64,000 bases of DNA, from NCBI GenBank assembly GCA_016124755.1, contig WGNA01000029.1, positions 1-64,000 of the forward strand, given 5' to 3'. Shown here piece after piece: positions 8,971 through 18,346 of the stretch. The number at the start of each line of letters is the position of its first letter. Within the stretch, counting starts at the first letter, position 1. This stretch comes from Bacteroidota bacterium (GTDB lineage: Bacteria > Bacteroidota > Bacteroidia > NS11-12g > UBA9320). The notes beneath the pieces are model-generated. The model worked only from the letters and a program-made list of their open reading frames with translations. It was not told the DNA's origin and did no database searches. The position numbers and the translations under genes were made by a program.

Positions 8971-10449
8971 TTGAAAAAATTCAGGAAGATTCTTATTGCC
9001 AACCGGGGAGAGATAGCCTTGCGTGTAATGCGCACCTGTCGCAAACTCGGGATAAAAACCGTAGCCATTTATTCGGAAGCCGATCGCAATTCACGCCATG
9101 TCCGCATGGCTGATGAGGCATTTTGCGTCGGACCCGGACCCAGCGCTCAAAGTTATCTGCGAGCGGATGAGATTATTCGCATTTGCCTCGAAAATGAAGT
9201 GGATGCTATTCATCCGGGCTATGGATTTTTATCGGAGAACGCGGGATTTGCCAGAAAGCTTGAGCAGAACAACATTACCCTGATTGGTCCTTCACCCGAA
9301 TCGATGGAAGTGATGGGCAGTAAACTCGCATCGAAAGAAGCTGTTAAAAATTACAACGTACCAATGGTGCCAGGCGTAAACGAGGCGGTGGAAGATGCGG
9401 AAGAAGCAATGCGAATCGCGAAGGAAGTCGGTTTCCCGATTTTAATAAAAGCGAGTGCCGGTGGAGGTGGAAAGGGTATGCGTGTGGTTGAGCGTCCGGA
9501 AGATTTGGAGTCTCAGATGAAAATGGCGATCAGCGAGGCAATTTCATCTTTTGGAGACGGAGCCGTTTTTATCGAACGCTTTGTTCAGAAACCGCGGCAT
9601 ATTGAAATTCAGGTTCTCGGCGATACGCATGGAAATATTGTTCACCTGTTTGAGCGCGAATGTAGTGTGCAGCGCCGGCATCAGAAACTCGTGGAAGAAG
9701 CTCCATCGGCGGTTCTCACACCGGAACTGAGAAAGCAGATGGGAGAAGCGGCGGTTAATGTTGCTAAAGCTTGTAATTATTTCGGAGCGGGAACGGTGGA
9801 ATTTCTGGTTGATGGTGATCTCAATTTTTACTTTCTGGAAATGAATACGCGTTTGCAGGTTGAGCATCCGGTTACCGAACTCATTACCGGACTCGATCTG
9901 GTGGAAGAGCAGATTCGGGTTGCGGAAGGAGGGAAGCTCAGCTTTTCACAAGACGACTTGCAGATAAACGGTCATGCCATCGAGTTGCGGGTTTGTACAG
10001 AAGATCCGTTTAACGATTTTCTGCCCAACATCGGAAGGCTCGAAACATACAATCCGCCGAAAGGGGAAAACATACGCGTTGATGATTTTGTGGAATCGGG
10101 GTATGAAATTCCGATTTACTACGACAACATGATTTCGAAACTCATTGTGTGGGGAGAATCTCGATTCGATGCCATCTTAAAAATGCGAAAGGCGATTGCG
10201 GAATACGAAATAACCGGTTTGGAAACGACGCTTCCTTTCGGGGCGTTTGTAATGAATCATCCGGCTTTTATTGAAGGAAATTTCGATACGCAATTCATTA
10301 AAAATTACTTTACAGAAGACGCAATCCGAACAGCCGAAATTGATGAACAAAAAGCGGCGGCATTGCTGGCGGTTCATTTATTACAAAACCATTCAGATGT
10401 GGTGCTGCCGGTAACAGAGCGTGATTCACCGTGGTTTGAGAACCGGTGA
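8971..10449 (+). CDS. accC: Biotin carboxylase (acetyl-/acyl-CoA carboxylase subunit)
   Basis: ATP-grasp enzyme that carboxylates biotin with bicarbonate and ATP. The opening KKFRKILIANRGEIALRVM is the family signature. It begins with TTG at 8971, and no other start keeps the conserved N-terminus. The glycine loop AGGGGKGM is at 163-170. Active-site residues seen are H210, K239, E277, E290, R294 and E298. At 492 residues it is about 40 longer than E. coli AccC, with an extra C-terminal segment as in many acyl-CoA carboxylase subunits of Bacteroidota. No biotin carrier protein or carboxyltransferase gene lies next to it; the next gene is on the other strand. Its acyl-CoA partner must be encoded elsewhere. 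Confidence 0.93.
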   Translation: MKKFRKILIANRGEIALRVMRTCRKLGIKTVAIYSEADRNSRHVRMADEAFCVGPGPSAQSYLRADEIIRICLENEVDAIHPGYGFLSENAGFARKLEQNNITLIGPSPESMEVMGSKLASKEAVKNYNVPMVPGVNEAVEDAEEAMRIAKEVGFPILIKASAGGGGKGMRVVERPEDLESQMKMAISEAISSFGDGAVFIERFVQKPRHIEIQVLGDTHGNIVHLFERECSVQRRHQKLVEEAPSAVLTPELRKQMGEAAVNVAKACNYFGAGTVEFLVDGDLNFYFLEMNTRLQVEHPVTELITGLDLVEEQIRVAEGGKLSFSQDDLQINGHAIELRVCTEDPFNDFLPNIGRLETYNPPKGENIRVDDFVESGYEIPIYYDNMISKLIVWGESRFDAILKMRKAIAEYEITGLETTLPFGAFVMNHPAFIEGNFDTQFIKNYFTEDAIRTAEIDEQKAAALLAVHLLQNHSDVVLPVTERDSPWFENR

Positions 10450-10494
10450 AAGGGAGTTGCATATCTTACTCAATAACATCAATTGGTTTGAAAA

Positions 10495-11109
10495 TTATTC
10501 ATAATCAGAAATAGAAAATGTTTTAACAACTCTGAAATCCAAGCCAATTTTATCTTTTAATATTCTTTTCTGCATCATCTCATTTTGATGTACCCTGTGG
10601 AATAATTTATTGACAATAATTGGCTCTATTAACAGAGATTCTAAATCTGGATGATGTTCTTTGAAACTCAAAATTGTCTCTTCGAATTTTCTTCTGGCAT
10701 CCTTTAACCAATTTTTATAAAGCCCTTTTTTAATTTCGAAAAAGAGTATGAATTTTTCGTTTTTAATTAATCCTTCACATCTTTTGATTAATCCAAGATT
10801 CAGATTGTCAATGCGGTCGGAAGAAAAATCGACTGGGTCACTGTTATCGTCTTTCACATTGTATGTGCCGGTTCTGTATATGTCGATGCAATAATCAACG
10901 GCTTTGTATTGAACGCCGTTTACATTGTTTTCAAAAGTTACATCCCAATCTACCTGACTGTCAATAAGCACCTTCGCTGGATTTCGAATGTTAGAATTTG
11001 CGTCACTCACTCCAAATTGAGTGGCAGATATATCATATAAACATGGAACAATATCACTTTTGCATTCATTGCAATTGTCGCAAACGCTTGAGAAAAAGTT
11101 TATTGCCAT
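10495..11109 (-). CDS. Small partner of the ATPase, putative nuclease-like protein
   Basis: A 204-residue protein of unrecognised family. The N-terminus has four cysteines (C10, C13, C16, C23) that could hold a metal. A central segment with E112 and then FILFFEIKKG (E125-x-K127) followed by a long amphipathic helix has the shape of a PD-(D/E)xK nuclease core. This is an inference from pattern only. Its ATG overlaps the end of the upstream ATPase gene by 10 bp, so translation is probably coupled and the products are likely to act together. Base composition is AT-rich compared with neighbours, suggesting transfer. A role in phage defence is possible but not shown. Confidence 0.6.
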   Translation of the reverse strand: MAINFFSSVCDNCNECKSDIVPCLYDISATQFGVSDANSNIRNPAKVLIDSQVDWDVTFENNVNGVQYKAVDYCIDIYRTGTYNVKDDNSDPVDFSSDRIDNLNLGLIKRCEGLIKNEKFILFFEIKKGLYKNWLKDARRKFEETILSFKEHHPDLESLLIEPIIVNKLFHRVHQNEMMQKRILKDKIGLDFRVVKTFSISDYE

Positions 11110-12332
11110 AAGTCTTCCATTTCTAAAAGTTCGGAAAACGCGTCGTTTGTTTGACCTAAATTATTATTTAGCATATTTTCATCTGATGGCAATCCCTTAT
11201 AGTCTTTCAATTTTTTGATTGTTCCATTCTTTTCATTAAATTCATATATTGACAGGTCGTTAGAATCAATTGTTGATGACAATGGAACTATATTATTGAG
11301 TTTACTATTGAAATTATCGTCCGTTGTCAACTTCTTCAGTTTGTCGGCTTCAATGCATAATGTTAAATACATTAATATGTATGGGCTATGAGTTGTGATG
11401 AGCAGTGTATTCTCCGTAATTTGATTATTGAATTGAAGAAGGCTATGGAGAATACTTTGTTGTGATGACGGATAAAGGTTTTGTTCTGGTTCTTCAATTA
11501 TGTTTATAAGTGCCTTGTTTTGAAATTTTGCTCTTATTTCTTCGGTACTTTTTAACTTTTCTTCATTTGATAAATTATCGTCTAGCATTATTGAAGTTAT
11601 AGAATTTTGCATTCTAATAATTTGATCAACACTTATGTTTGCAGGGCTTATTTTTGTGTTATTCTTTAATAATTCGGATAGATTTGATGTTACTAAAAAC
11701 ATTGGCACGAGTGATTGGAAACCACTAGATGCGGCTAACATATTTATTTCGTAATCCTCCCCGGTTATGAAGGAAGTATCATTTTCTTGATCATAATGAT
11801 ACTTGGCATTATTGATGGGAAGTGTTACGTATTTACCCTTGCTTTCTAATTGTGTTCTCTTTAGCTCTTCTGCAAAGTCAAAAAGTGGTAGAGGTAAATC
11901 TTTAACACCGGTTGCATTTTTAATAACGCTTAAAAAATTTCTTCCATCTGGTACATACATTATTTTGGGTACAACAAATGAAGAATTTTTAATTACTTTA
12001 ACAACTGGCCATTTTTGATTTTCGGAAGGTTTATACTCTATACTATAAAGTTTTCCAATGTATTCAATGGTTGTGTTTTCATTAAAATAACTATTAATGT
12101 TCTGATAGTTGAAATGTTTGCGGAAGGAGTGGTATGAGAAGTTACTTTCAAAATCACCCCTGTTTATGGCCTTTTCAATCCAGCATAGGGTTGAAAACAA
12201 TTTTGCAACAGTGCTTTTTCCACTACCTTGATTGCCTATAAAAACAGTAACTTTTTTTATCTCAATCCAACCATCATTATCGCTAAGTCCCTCCTTGATT
12301 GGACCAAAGTTCTTTACTCTAAGTTTATACAT
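11100..12332 (-). CDS. AAA/ABC-type ATPase (OLD/SMC-like), candidate defence ATPase
   Basis: A 410-residue soluble ATPase. The N-terminus (LRVKNFGPIKEG) is the first strand of SMC/OLD-type ATPases. Walker A GNQGSGKST is at 33-41, a signature-like LAASSGFQS at 199-207, Walker B LINIIEEPE at 275-283 and the switch TTHSPY at 313-318. There is no TOPRIM domain after the ATPase, so it is not a full OLD or GajA protein. Such stand-alone ATPases pair with a small effector in several anti-phage systems (for example Septu- or PARIS-like designs), and here the small gene overlaps its 3' end. The island is AT-rich and sits between housekeeping genes. ATPase function is firm; the defence role is inferred. 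Confidence 0.8.
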   Translation of the reverse strand: MYKLRVKNFGPIKEGLSDNDGWIEIKKVTVFIGNQGSGKSTVAKLFSTLCWIEKAINRGDFESNFSYHSFRKHFNYQNINSYFNENTTIEYIGKLYSIEYKPSENQKWPVVKVIKNSSFVVPKIMYVPDGRNFLSVIKNATGVKDLPLPLFDFAEELKRTQLESKGKYVTLPINNAKYHYDQENDTSFITGEDYEINMLAASSGFQSLVPMFLVTSNLSELLKNNTKISPANISVDQIIRMQNSITSIMLDDNLSNEEKLKSTEEIRAKFQNKALINIIEEPEQNLYPSSQQSILHSLLQFNNQITENTLLITTHSPYILMYLTLCIEADKLKKLTTDDNFNSKLNNIVPLSSTIDSNDLSIYEFNEKNGTIKKLKDYKGLPSDENMLNNNLGQTNDAFSELLEMEDLWQ

Positions 12333-12516
12333 CCTCTAACATTTTTAATTCTTCTCAATCTGATGGTTGCATTACTTAACTGCGCAACGAACAAGATAAA
12401 TCATTAACTTTATCTGCATATGTCATTTGATTGTTGATTGTTCATTCTGACATCGAATATCACAAAAAATCCGTAAGTTTTCACCGGAACTTTATAGTTC
12501 TTAATTTTTGTACTCT

Positions 12517-13218
12517 ATGAATAAAGGAATTTTTACGCTGTTGGCTGTTGTGTTTTTTTCTGTTTGTTCTAATATGATCTCGGCTCAGACGATCTGGAAA
12601 GGTGATAAGATAACGTTCACCAAATCTGATTCGGCAGACTGGACCCTCGAAGCCAACCAGGATCGGATAACCGATAGCGTGTGGATCACCCGCGCGCACA
12701 TTCAGAGTCTGTTTAACATTGCTAAGGAAACCAAGTATGAAAAGTATTTTAGTCCGGCGGGAACGGAATGGGCGTTTGGCAACACAGACCATATTGATAC
12801 GATGCATTTCAATAATTTTCAGACAGCCAACAACGGAAATCCGGCAAGTATGATCGACAAAGAAATGGTGTTACACCTGATTTCGGAGGATATTTATATC
12901 GACATAAAATTCATTTCTTTTACGGGCAGTAATGGTGGCGGCGGCTTTTCGTATGAACGTTCAACGAAGTCTTCGGTGAGTGTTCCGGTTGTAAATTCTG
13001 AAAAGACAATCAGTCTCTACCCGAACCCGGCTGTGGATTTTATTTCTTTTACTGGAATTAAAAAACAACAGTGCATTGCGATTTATAATGCATTCGGACA
13101 ATCGGTTTTTTCCGGCACGATTCAACCCAATGAACTGATCGATATTCAGTCTTTTGCCAAAGGAATTTATTGGGTTGTTTTGGAAGAGAATAGTGTGTTG
13201 AGGTTTGTTAAGAATTGA
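12517..13218 (+). CDS. Secreted protein with T9SS C-terminal sorting domain
   Basis: A 233-residue protein. The signal peptide ends near MISAQ. The middle domain (about 30-140) is unrecognised, with WTLEANQDRITDSVW and a ratio of polar residues typical of a small beta protein. The end has ISLYPNPAVDFISF ... AKGIYWVVLEENSVLRFVKN, a type A T9SS sorting domain, so it should be delivered to the cell surface or released. ATG 12517 is preferred over TTG 12508. A TAATTTTTG motif just upstream (12502-12510) resembles a -7 promoter element. No neighbour suggests a substrate. Confidence 0.75.
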   Translation: MNKGIFTLLAVVFFSVCSNMISAQTIWKGDKITFTKSDSADWTLEANQDRITDSVWITRAHIQSLFNIAKETKYEKYFSPAGTEWAFGNTDHIDTMHFNNFQTANNGNPASMIDKEMVLHLISEDIYIDIKFISFTGSNGGGGFSYERSTKSSVSVPVVNSEKTISLYPNPAVDFISFTGIKKQQCIAIYNAFGQSVFSGTIQPNELIDIQSFAKGIYWVVLEENSVLRFVKN

Positions 13219-13344
13219 TGTTTGAACATTTACTGATTCTTAATTCTTTTCATTATTTAATTGACTTCCATATCGGAGCTTTTCCATTTTTGTTTAGTAG
13301 GACATTATTAAAAGGAAAAGTTCTTTGGGTTTATGTTCCTTTAG

Positions 13345-14290
13345 ATGAGATCCCGGAACGTTGTCCGGGATGACGCTTCGTGGTGGAATTCTTCATTTCC
13401 CCAATTTGTGCGGTTAAATCCGGCTTTCATGTTTCCAGTAATTCCAGTGAGTGTTCGTCAGTAGGATGACGCTTCGTGGTGGAATTCTCCATTTCCCCAA
13501 TTCCCCATTTCTTAATTTCCTTCTTTCTTTTCATTTTTTAAGTTGAGTACAAATCGAAGTTCTGTCGCTCTCTGTTTCTGTTCCCGTTTCTGTTACAGTT
13601 ACCGTTACCGAGCATCGGGTTTTTTCGCGTTGCTCAAAATGACGCGTTCTTTAGCGGTGGCATGGGATTCTTCGTGTTACTCAGAATTGATCGCTCTCCG
13701 TTCTTTCGCTCTACCGCTCTTCCGTGGTTCCTGTTTCTGTTTACCGGAATGTGATAAGAGATCCCGGAACTTTGTGCAACGGTTCATACTTACAACACTT
13801 CTCAAATGTTCAGTTCAGTTCGAAAAATTTAAGAGTTCGTCAGTAGGATGACGCTTCGTGGTGGAATTCTCCATTTCCCCAATTCTTAATTCTTTTAATT
13901 GTTCTCATTTTTTTAATTGACTTCAGTTCTGGTTTCTTCACTCTGCTCAGAATTGATCGCTTCCTACGCTCTCGCTCTCTGTTTCTGTTTCCGTTTCCGT
14001 TTCTGTTACCGAGCATCGGGTTTTTTCGCGTTGCTCAAAATGACGCATTCTTTTGCGGTGACCGGGGATTCTTCGCTCTGCTCAGAATGGATCGCTCTCC
14101 GCTCTTTCGCTCTGCCGCTCTTTCGTGGTTCCTGTTCCTGTTTTCCGAAATGTGATAAGAGATCCCGGAACTTTGTGCAACGGTTCATACTTACAACACT
14201 TCTCAAATGTTCAATTCAGTTCGAAATATTTAAGAGTTTGTCAGTAGGATGACGCTCGGTGGTGGAATTCCCCAATTCACAAATTCCCCA
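13345..14290. repeat. 401-bp tandem repeat array, two full copies plus a partial
   Basis: The phrase agcatcgggttttttcgcg occurs at 13611 and 14012, and gatcccggaac at 13760 and 14161, both 401 bp apart. The junction phrase gtcagtaggatgacgc appears near 13458, 13838 and 14240, so a shortened copy precedes the two full ones. The partial copy contains a 7-bp perfect hairpin TCCCGGA/TCCGGGA at 13351-13370. Each full unit also has a pyrimidine-rich stretch of TTTCYG hexamers (for example 13980-14005). Open frames of 102 and 111 codons run through the two units, but they arise from repeat DNA of low stop density and have no start signal, so they are rejected as genes. Confidence 0.85.
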
Positions 14291-14302
14291 ATTGACAAAT
14301 TC

Positions 14303-16066
14303 TCAAGAAGCTCTTTTGCCGTGCATCAGCATATCTACAGCGTGATCCATGGAGCCGGCGGGAATGAGTTCTCCGGAGTTTACAAAGAAAATTTCGTCGG
14401 CATTTTCAATGGTATTTAACCGGTGTGCGATAATTACCCGGGTGGTTTCGTTCGACAGATTTTTTAGAATCGATTCCAACAATTGCTCGGTCATCGTATC
14501 GATGTTTGCGGTTGCCTCGTCCAGAATTAAAATATCCGGATCGCGAAGAACGGCGCGCATAAACGCAATTAGTTGTTTTTGACCCAGACTAATGGTGTCG
14601 CCACTGCTTGAAACTTTGGTCTCGAGTCCGCTTTCGAATTTGTCGAGCAGCACTTTTAATCCGGAATCAATAATTACTTTTTCCAGTTCTTCATTATTGA
14701 GATTTGCATATCGGGTATTTCCGTAAATAATATTTTCCCGAACCGTTCCTGAAAAAAGAAATGGTTCCTGAAGAATGAAACCAATTCGCTGGCTCAATTC
14801 ATCCGGTGTGAATGACCGGATATCGCGTCCATCCAGAAAAACGTTACCGGAAGTAGGGTCGTAGAGTCGGGCAATTAACGAAGCTGTCGTAGTTTTTCCG
14901 CCGCCGGTGGGGCCTACCAATGCGTACGTTTTACCTTTTTCTAAACGGAAATTTACGTTGTGCAAAATTTCCTTTCCGTTTGGATATGCAAAACGAACAT
15001 TTTCAAATTGCATGATGGTTTTTGATTCTCCCTTCTGATCCGATTTCAGCGTTTTTAAATCCGATTCCATCGCCAGAATTTCGGTGATGCGATCCCAACC
15101 CGCCATGGCAATCTGAAATCCGGACCACAGAACAGCTAATTGTCTTAATGGATGATAAAAGCTGTTTGCATACGCTAAAAAACTCACCAATAAACCGACT
15201 GTAAATTCACCATTCGCAATGAGATAAATACCAAAAAGTAAAACGGTCATTTGGGCCAAGTTGGTGAAAAATCCGTACACCGGCATGAGCAGGTTATTTG
15301 CGAGTCCGGCCCCGACTGCTTTATTGTAATTGTCTTCGTTGGCTTCGTTAAATCGTTCGCGGAAATAATCGCGACGGTTAAAGGCAATAATTACTTTAAA
15401 ATTCTGTAGGCTTTCCTGAATCTCGGAACTCAATCCACCCAGACTTTTTAAACTTACCGAATTCTTTTTGCGAATCCAAGGGGAAATAACTTTGGTGAAA
15501 ATATAAATTAATGCAGCCGGAGCCAATGCTGCGGCACCAAGTTTTACATTAATAGATAAAAGAAAAATTCCCGCTCCCAACATGGTAACAATGCTGCCGA
15601 TAAAACGCATTAACGACTGCGAGAAAAACTGATTGAGTTTATCGGTATCGTTATTAATTCTGGAAATTAAATCACCTGCTTTATTCTGATTAAAAAAAGC
15701 AACCGGTAGCTCCTGAAGCCGCGTGAAAATGGCATTTCGCAAAGTGTAGAGCATCCGCTGACCGACCGAACCCATCAGCATGGTTTGCAGGTAACTGGCA
15801 ATTAATGCGAATAAATAAATGACTAATAAAATTCCTGCATTTCGTAAAACTCCGTCGAAGTTTTTGGTTTCAACATAGTGGTCGATTGTATAACCAATAA
15901 TTAACGGACCGATGAGCATTAAAGCCGAATTGATCAGAATTGCGGAAAAAGCAATGGTAATGCTTCGCCGCTCGTGTCGGATAAGTCCGAGTAATTTTTT
16001 TAAGGAAGAAAAGGTTGATGGCTTTTTTTCCTGTTCGTTTTTCGGAGCGTTAAGACTGTAATTCAT
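14303..16066 (-). CDS. ABC exporter half-transporter, subunit with canonical Walker B
   Basis: A 587-residue TMD-NBD half transporter of the MsbA/BmrA type. Six membrane helices occupy about 35-330, then the NBD. Walker A GPTGGGKT is at 385-392, the signature is degenerate (ISLGQKQ, 492-498, where LSGGQ is usual), Walker B ILILDEA keeps the catalytic E517 and the switch histidine is H548. It overlaps the 3' end of the partner gene by 17 bp, and the partner has the reverse set of defects, so the two form a heterodimer with one active and one degenerate ATP site. Substrate unknown; lipids or drugs are usual for the family. Confidence 0.9.
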   Translation of the reverse strand: MNYSLNAPKNEQEKKPSTFSSLKKLLGLIRHERRSITIAFSAILINSALMLIGPLIIGYTIDHYVETKNFDGVLRNAGILLVIYLFALIASYLQTMLMGSVGQRMLYTLRNAIFTRLQELPVAFFNQNKAGDLISRINNDTDKLNQFFSQSLMRFIGSIVTMLGAGIFLLSINVKLGAAALAPAALIYIFTKVISPWIRKKNSVSLKSLGGLSSEIQESLQNFKVIIAFNRRDYFRERFNEANEDNYNKAVGAGLANNLLMPVYGFFTNLAQMTVLLFGIYLIANGEFTVGLLVSFLAYANSFYHPLRQLAVLWSGFQIAMAGWDRITEILAMESDLKTLKSDQKGESKTIMQFENVRFAYPNGKEILHNVNFRLEKGKTYALVGPTGGGKTTTASLIARLYDPTSGNVFLDGRDIRSFTPDELSQRIGFILQEPFLFSGTVRENIIYGNTRYANLNNEELEKVIIDSGLKVLLDKFESGLETKVSSSGDTISLGQKQLIAFMRAVLRDPDILILDEATANIDTMTEQLLESILKNLSNETTRVIIAHRLNTIENADEIFFVNSGELIPAGSMDHAVDMLMHGKRAS

Positions 16067-17798
16067 AGTTGCTGGTACTTCTTTGTGAATTGGAAATCTG
16101 AATGTACTCCGAACTGGTTTTCATTAGTTCGCTGTGTGTTCCTTCGGAAATAACCTCGCCCTGCATCATTAAAACAATTTTGTCGTAATGTTCAACCGAT
16201 GCAATTTTTTGTGTAATGGAAAGAAGTGTTATTCCGGGATAATGCTTTTCGACATTATCTAAAATCTTTTTCTCGGTGGTGAGGTCGACCCGGGCAGTGA
16301 AATCATCTAATAAAAGAATTTTCGGATTTAATGCCAGTGCTCTTGCCAGCATAATCCGCTGTTTTTGTCCGCCGGATAAATCGCTCCCTCTCTCGGAAAC
16401 GATGGTATTTAAACCATCCGGTAAGCGATCGATGAAATCCTTTAGTTCTGCAGTTTCAATGGCTTTTTCTAAATCGGCATCCGTAACATTTTTATTGAAC
16501 GCGATGTTTTCGCGAATGCTCATATTAAAAACGATACTGTCTTGAAAAACAAAGCCGATCTGTGTGTGAAAATTTTGTTTTTCGAATGCTGAAATTGGTG
16601 TTCCGTCAAATTCAATTTCGCCGGATGTCGGTTTAATAAGTCCGGTTAATAAATATAATAATTGGGTTTTTCCAGCTGCTGTAGGGCCGATAACAGCCGT
16701 TTTAGAACCGGGTTCAATAATGAAACTTACATTTTTAAGAGCCAGATGTCCGTCGTATGAAATGGTAACATCTTTTAATTCAATTTTACCTTTTAATTGA
16801 GATTTTATTTCTCCGTCTTTTTCGGTTTCAGGTGTATTGAGAACTTGCTGAATTCTTCCGTTTGATGCATTAGCCTGGGCAATTACGCTGCTCATAAATC
16901 CGATGAGAATGATTGGGAAAATCAGCATGGCGATGTATGAATTAAATGCGGCAAATTCCCCAAGTGTCATGGTATCGCCAATAACAAAATGACCACCGAG
17001 AGCCAGAACCGTCAGGGTAGCGAGGTTAGCGGTAAAGGTTACGATCGGAATGAGCGTTGCAAATAATTTTAGAATCGACAAACCAATGTCTCGTGCTTCG
17101 GTATTTGCACCAATAAATTTATTGTATTCTAATTGTTGCGAATTCAACACCCGGATTAAAGTTGAACCGAGAATACTTTCATTAATAACGCGATTCAACC
17201 AGTCGATTACTTCCCGGCTTCGTATAAAAAGTACCCGTACTTTTCGCAAAACAAAAAAGAAGGTTCCGCCGATAATCGGGATGATCATTAAAACGGCAAG
17301 TGCAAGTCGCCAGTTGATGGAAATTAATAAAATGCTCGCACCTATAATAATAAACACGGAGGAAATTATCGAGACAATCGCCGTTGAAACGAACATTTTA
17401 ATTGAATCGATGTCGGATGTGAGATTGGTTAAAAGCCTCGCGGGAGTTGTGGTTTCGACGTACGAATACGTTTGTTTGGATATTTTATCGGATAGTTTGG
17501 TTCTTAGATCTCGCGCCACTTTTTCTGAAGCGAATGTTTGAATCACGCTTTGGAGATATTCAAAAATGAAGATGAATAAGGTTGCAAGACCAAACCACAG
17601 AATCACGGATTGATAATCGAAATTTCCCGCACTGAAATCATCAATTCCTTTGGAAATAATTTTGGGAATAACCAAATTGATTCCATTGCTGATGATGGCA
17701 AACAACAGAAGCAGGACAATCATTTTCCGATAGGGTCCTAATAATGAAAACAGTCCGGGCTGGTTGGGTCCGGCATTTCTTTTTCTTTTTCCCGACAT
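16050..17798 (-). CDS. ABC exporter half-transporter, subunit with degenerate Walker B
   Basis: A 582-residue TMD-NBD half transporter, first gene of the pair. Walker A GPTAAGKT is intact, the signature LSGGQKQ (474-480) is canonical, but Walker B is LLLDDFT with D499 in place of the catalytic glutamate, and the switch histidine is replaced by Q530 (SITQKI). In a dimer with the downstream product, its good signature would complete the partner's active site, while its own site would bind but hardly hydrolyse ATP. This matches the TM287/288 and BmrCD type of asymmetric exporter. The N-terminus (KRKRNAGPNQPGLF) is short and basic. Confidence 0.9.
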   Translation of the reverse strand: MSGKRKRNAGPNQPGLFSLLGPYRKMIVLLLLFAIISNGINLVIPKIISKGIDDFSAGNFDYQSVILWFGLATLFIFIFEYLQSVIQTFASEKVARDLRTKLSDKISKQTYSYVETTTPARLLTNLTSDIDSIKMFVSTAIVSIISSVFIIIGASILLISINWRLALAVLMIIPIIGGTFFFVLRKVRVLFIRSREVIDWLNRVINESILGSTLIRVLNSQQLEYNKFIGANTEARDIGLSILKLFATLIPIVTFTANLATLTVLALGGHFVIGDTMTLGEFAAFNSYIAMLIFPIILIGFMSSVIAQANASNGRIQQVLNTPETEKDGEIKSQLKGKIELKDVTISYDGHLALKNVSFIIEPGSKTAVIGPTAAGKTQLLYLLTGLIKPTSGEIEFDGTPISAFEKQNFHTQIGFVFQDSIVFNMSIRENIAFNKNVTDADLEKAIETAELKDFIDRLPDGLNTIVSERGSDLSGGQKQRIMLARALALNPKILLLDDFTARVDLTTEKKILDNVEKHYPGITLLSITQKIASVEHYDKIVLMMQGEVISEGTHSELMKTSSEYIQISNSQRSTSNYELQS

Positions 17799-18143
17799 GG
17801 CGTTTTCAAACTTGCAATTCAGATCCGGAAATCATTAATCCGGAACTCTTGTACTGTAACTGCCAGTGGCCGACAGTTCGGTTTGATTTCTTCTTAACTG
17901 CCGAAAATATTCAGCAGAGGTCTAAAAAAATCGCGGACAAAAGTATGCTTTACGATGTATTGAAAAGGAAGGTGGCGGGGATTTATTTGGGTTAAAATAA
18001 TATCAGCGGCTGTGAAAGAATCGTCGGTTTGTTGGTACGGATTCATAAACAACGGATCGTGAGGGAATAAAAAACTGAACGCTGATTGGTGGTTTTTGGG
18101 GGAGGATTGTTGAGGTTAAATTGCGTGTGCGCTTGCGCGTGTA

Positions 18144-18163
18144 GAAAGCCCGTAAGGGCTTCT
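18144..18163. repeat. Hairpin AAGCCC-GTAA-GGGCTT
   Basis: A 6-bp perfect stem with a GTAA tetraloop (GNRA class), positions 18146-18161. A sister element with the same arms and loop TTAA lies at 18311-18326. The two share flanking aga/tct bases and look like a small palindromic repeat family. Confidence 0.6.
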
Positions 18164-18168
18164 CATTA

Positions 18169-18196
18169 GCAAGGTGTCAGAATTTTCTGACCTTGC
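18169..18196. terminator. Strong imperfect hairpin, possible terminator
   Basis: GCAAGGTGTCAGAA pairs with TTCTGACCTTGC, with a two-base bulge and a tiny loop. It is the most stable structure in the gap. Polarity is not clear because no long T tract follows on either strand, so terminator function is inferred from position only. Confidence 0.4.
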
Positions 18197-18310
18197 ATTT
18201 CAGGTCAATTCCCGTTTAAAAAATTATCCCAACGCTTAAATTTTCGAACCAAACGCGGTGTTTTCATGCAGAAAATCGGGTTTGAAGGAGGTAGATTTGT
18301 CGTTGCTTAA

Positions 18311-18346
18311 AAGCCCTTAAGGGCTTCTACTTTAACACGCGTTAAA
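18311..18346 (-). terminator. Paired palindromes downstream of the heme operon
   Basis: AAGCCCTTAAGGGCTT (18311-18326) is a perfect 16-base palindrome, followed by the near-palindrome tttaacacgcgttaaa (18331-18346). They lie 18 bp after the stop of the last gene of the leftward heme operon, the expected place for its terminator. Confidence 0.4.

Noticed and set aside
10495-12332. Identification as Gabija, PARIS or Septu
   Set aside because: No TOPRIM, UvrD-like helicase, DUF4435 or HNH motif is visible, so no named system is assigned.
13543-14252. Two open frames (102 and 111 codons) with similar products such as RASGFFALLKMT
   Set aside because: They lie inside the 401-bp repeat units, have no start signal, and their similarity is explained by the DNA repeat. 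The same kind of frame is a common artefact of this intergenic sequence type.
17744-17995. 83-codon plus-strand frame with a run of F residues
   Set aside because: It overlaps the ABC exporter start on the other strand, has no family marks and a composition typical of a shadow frame.
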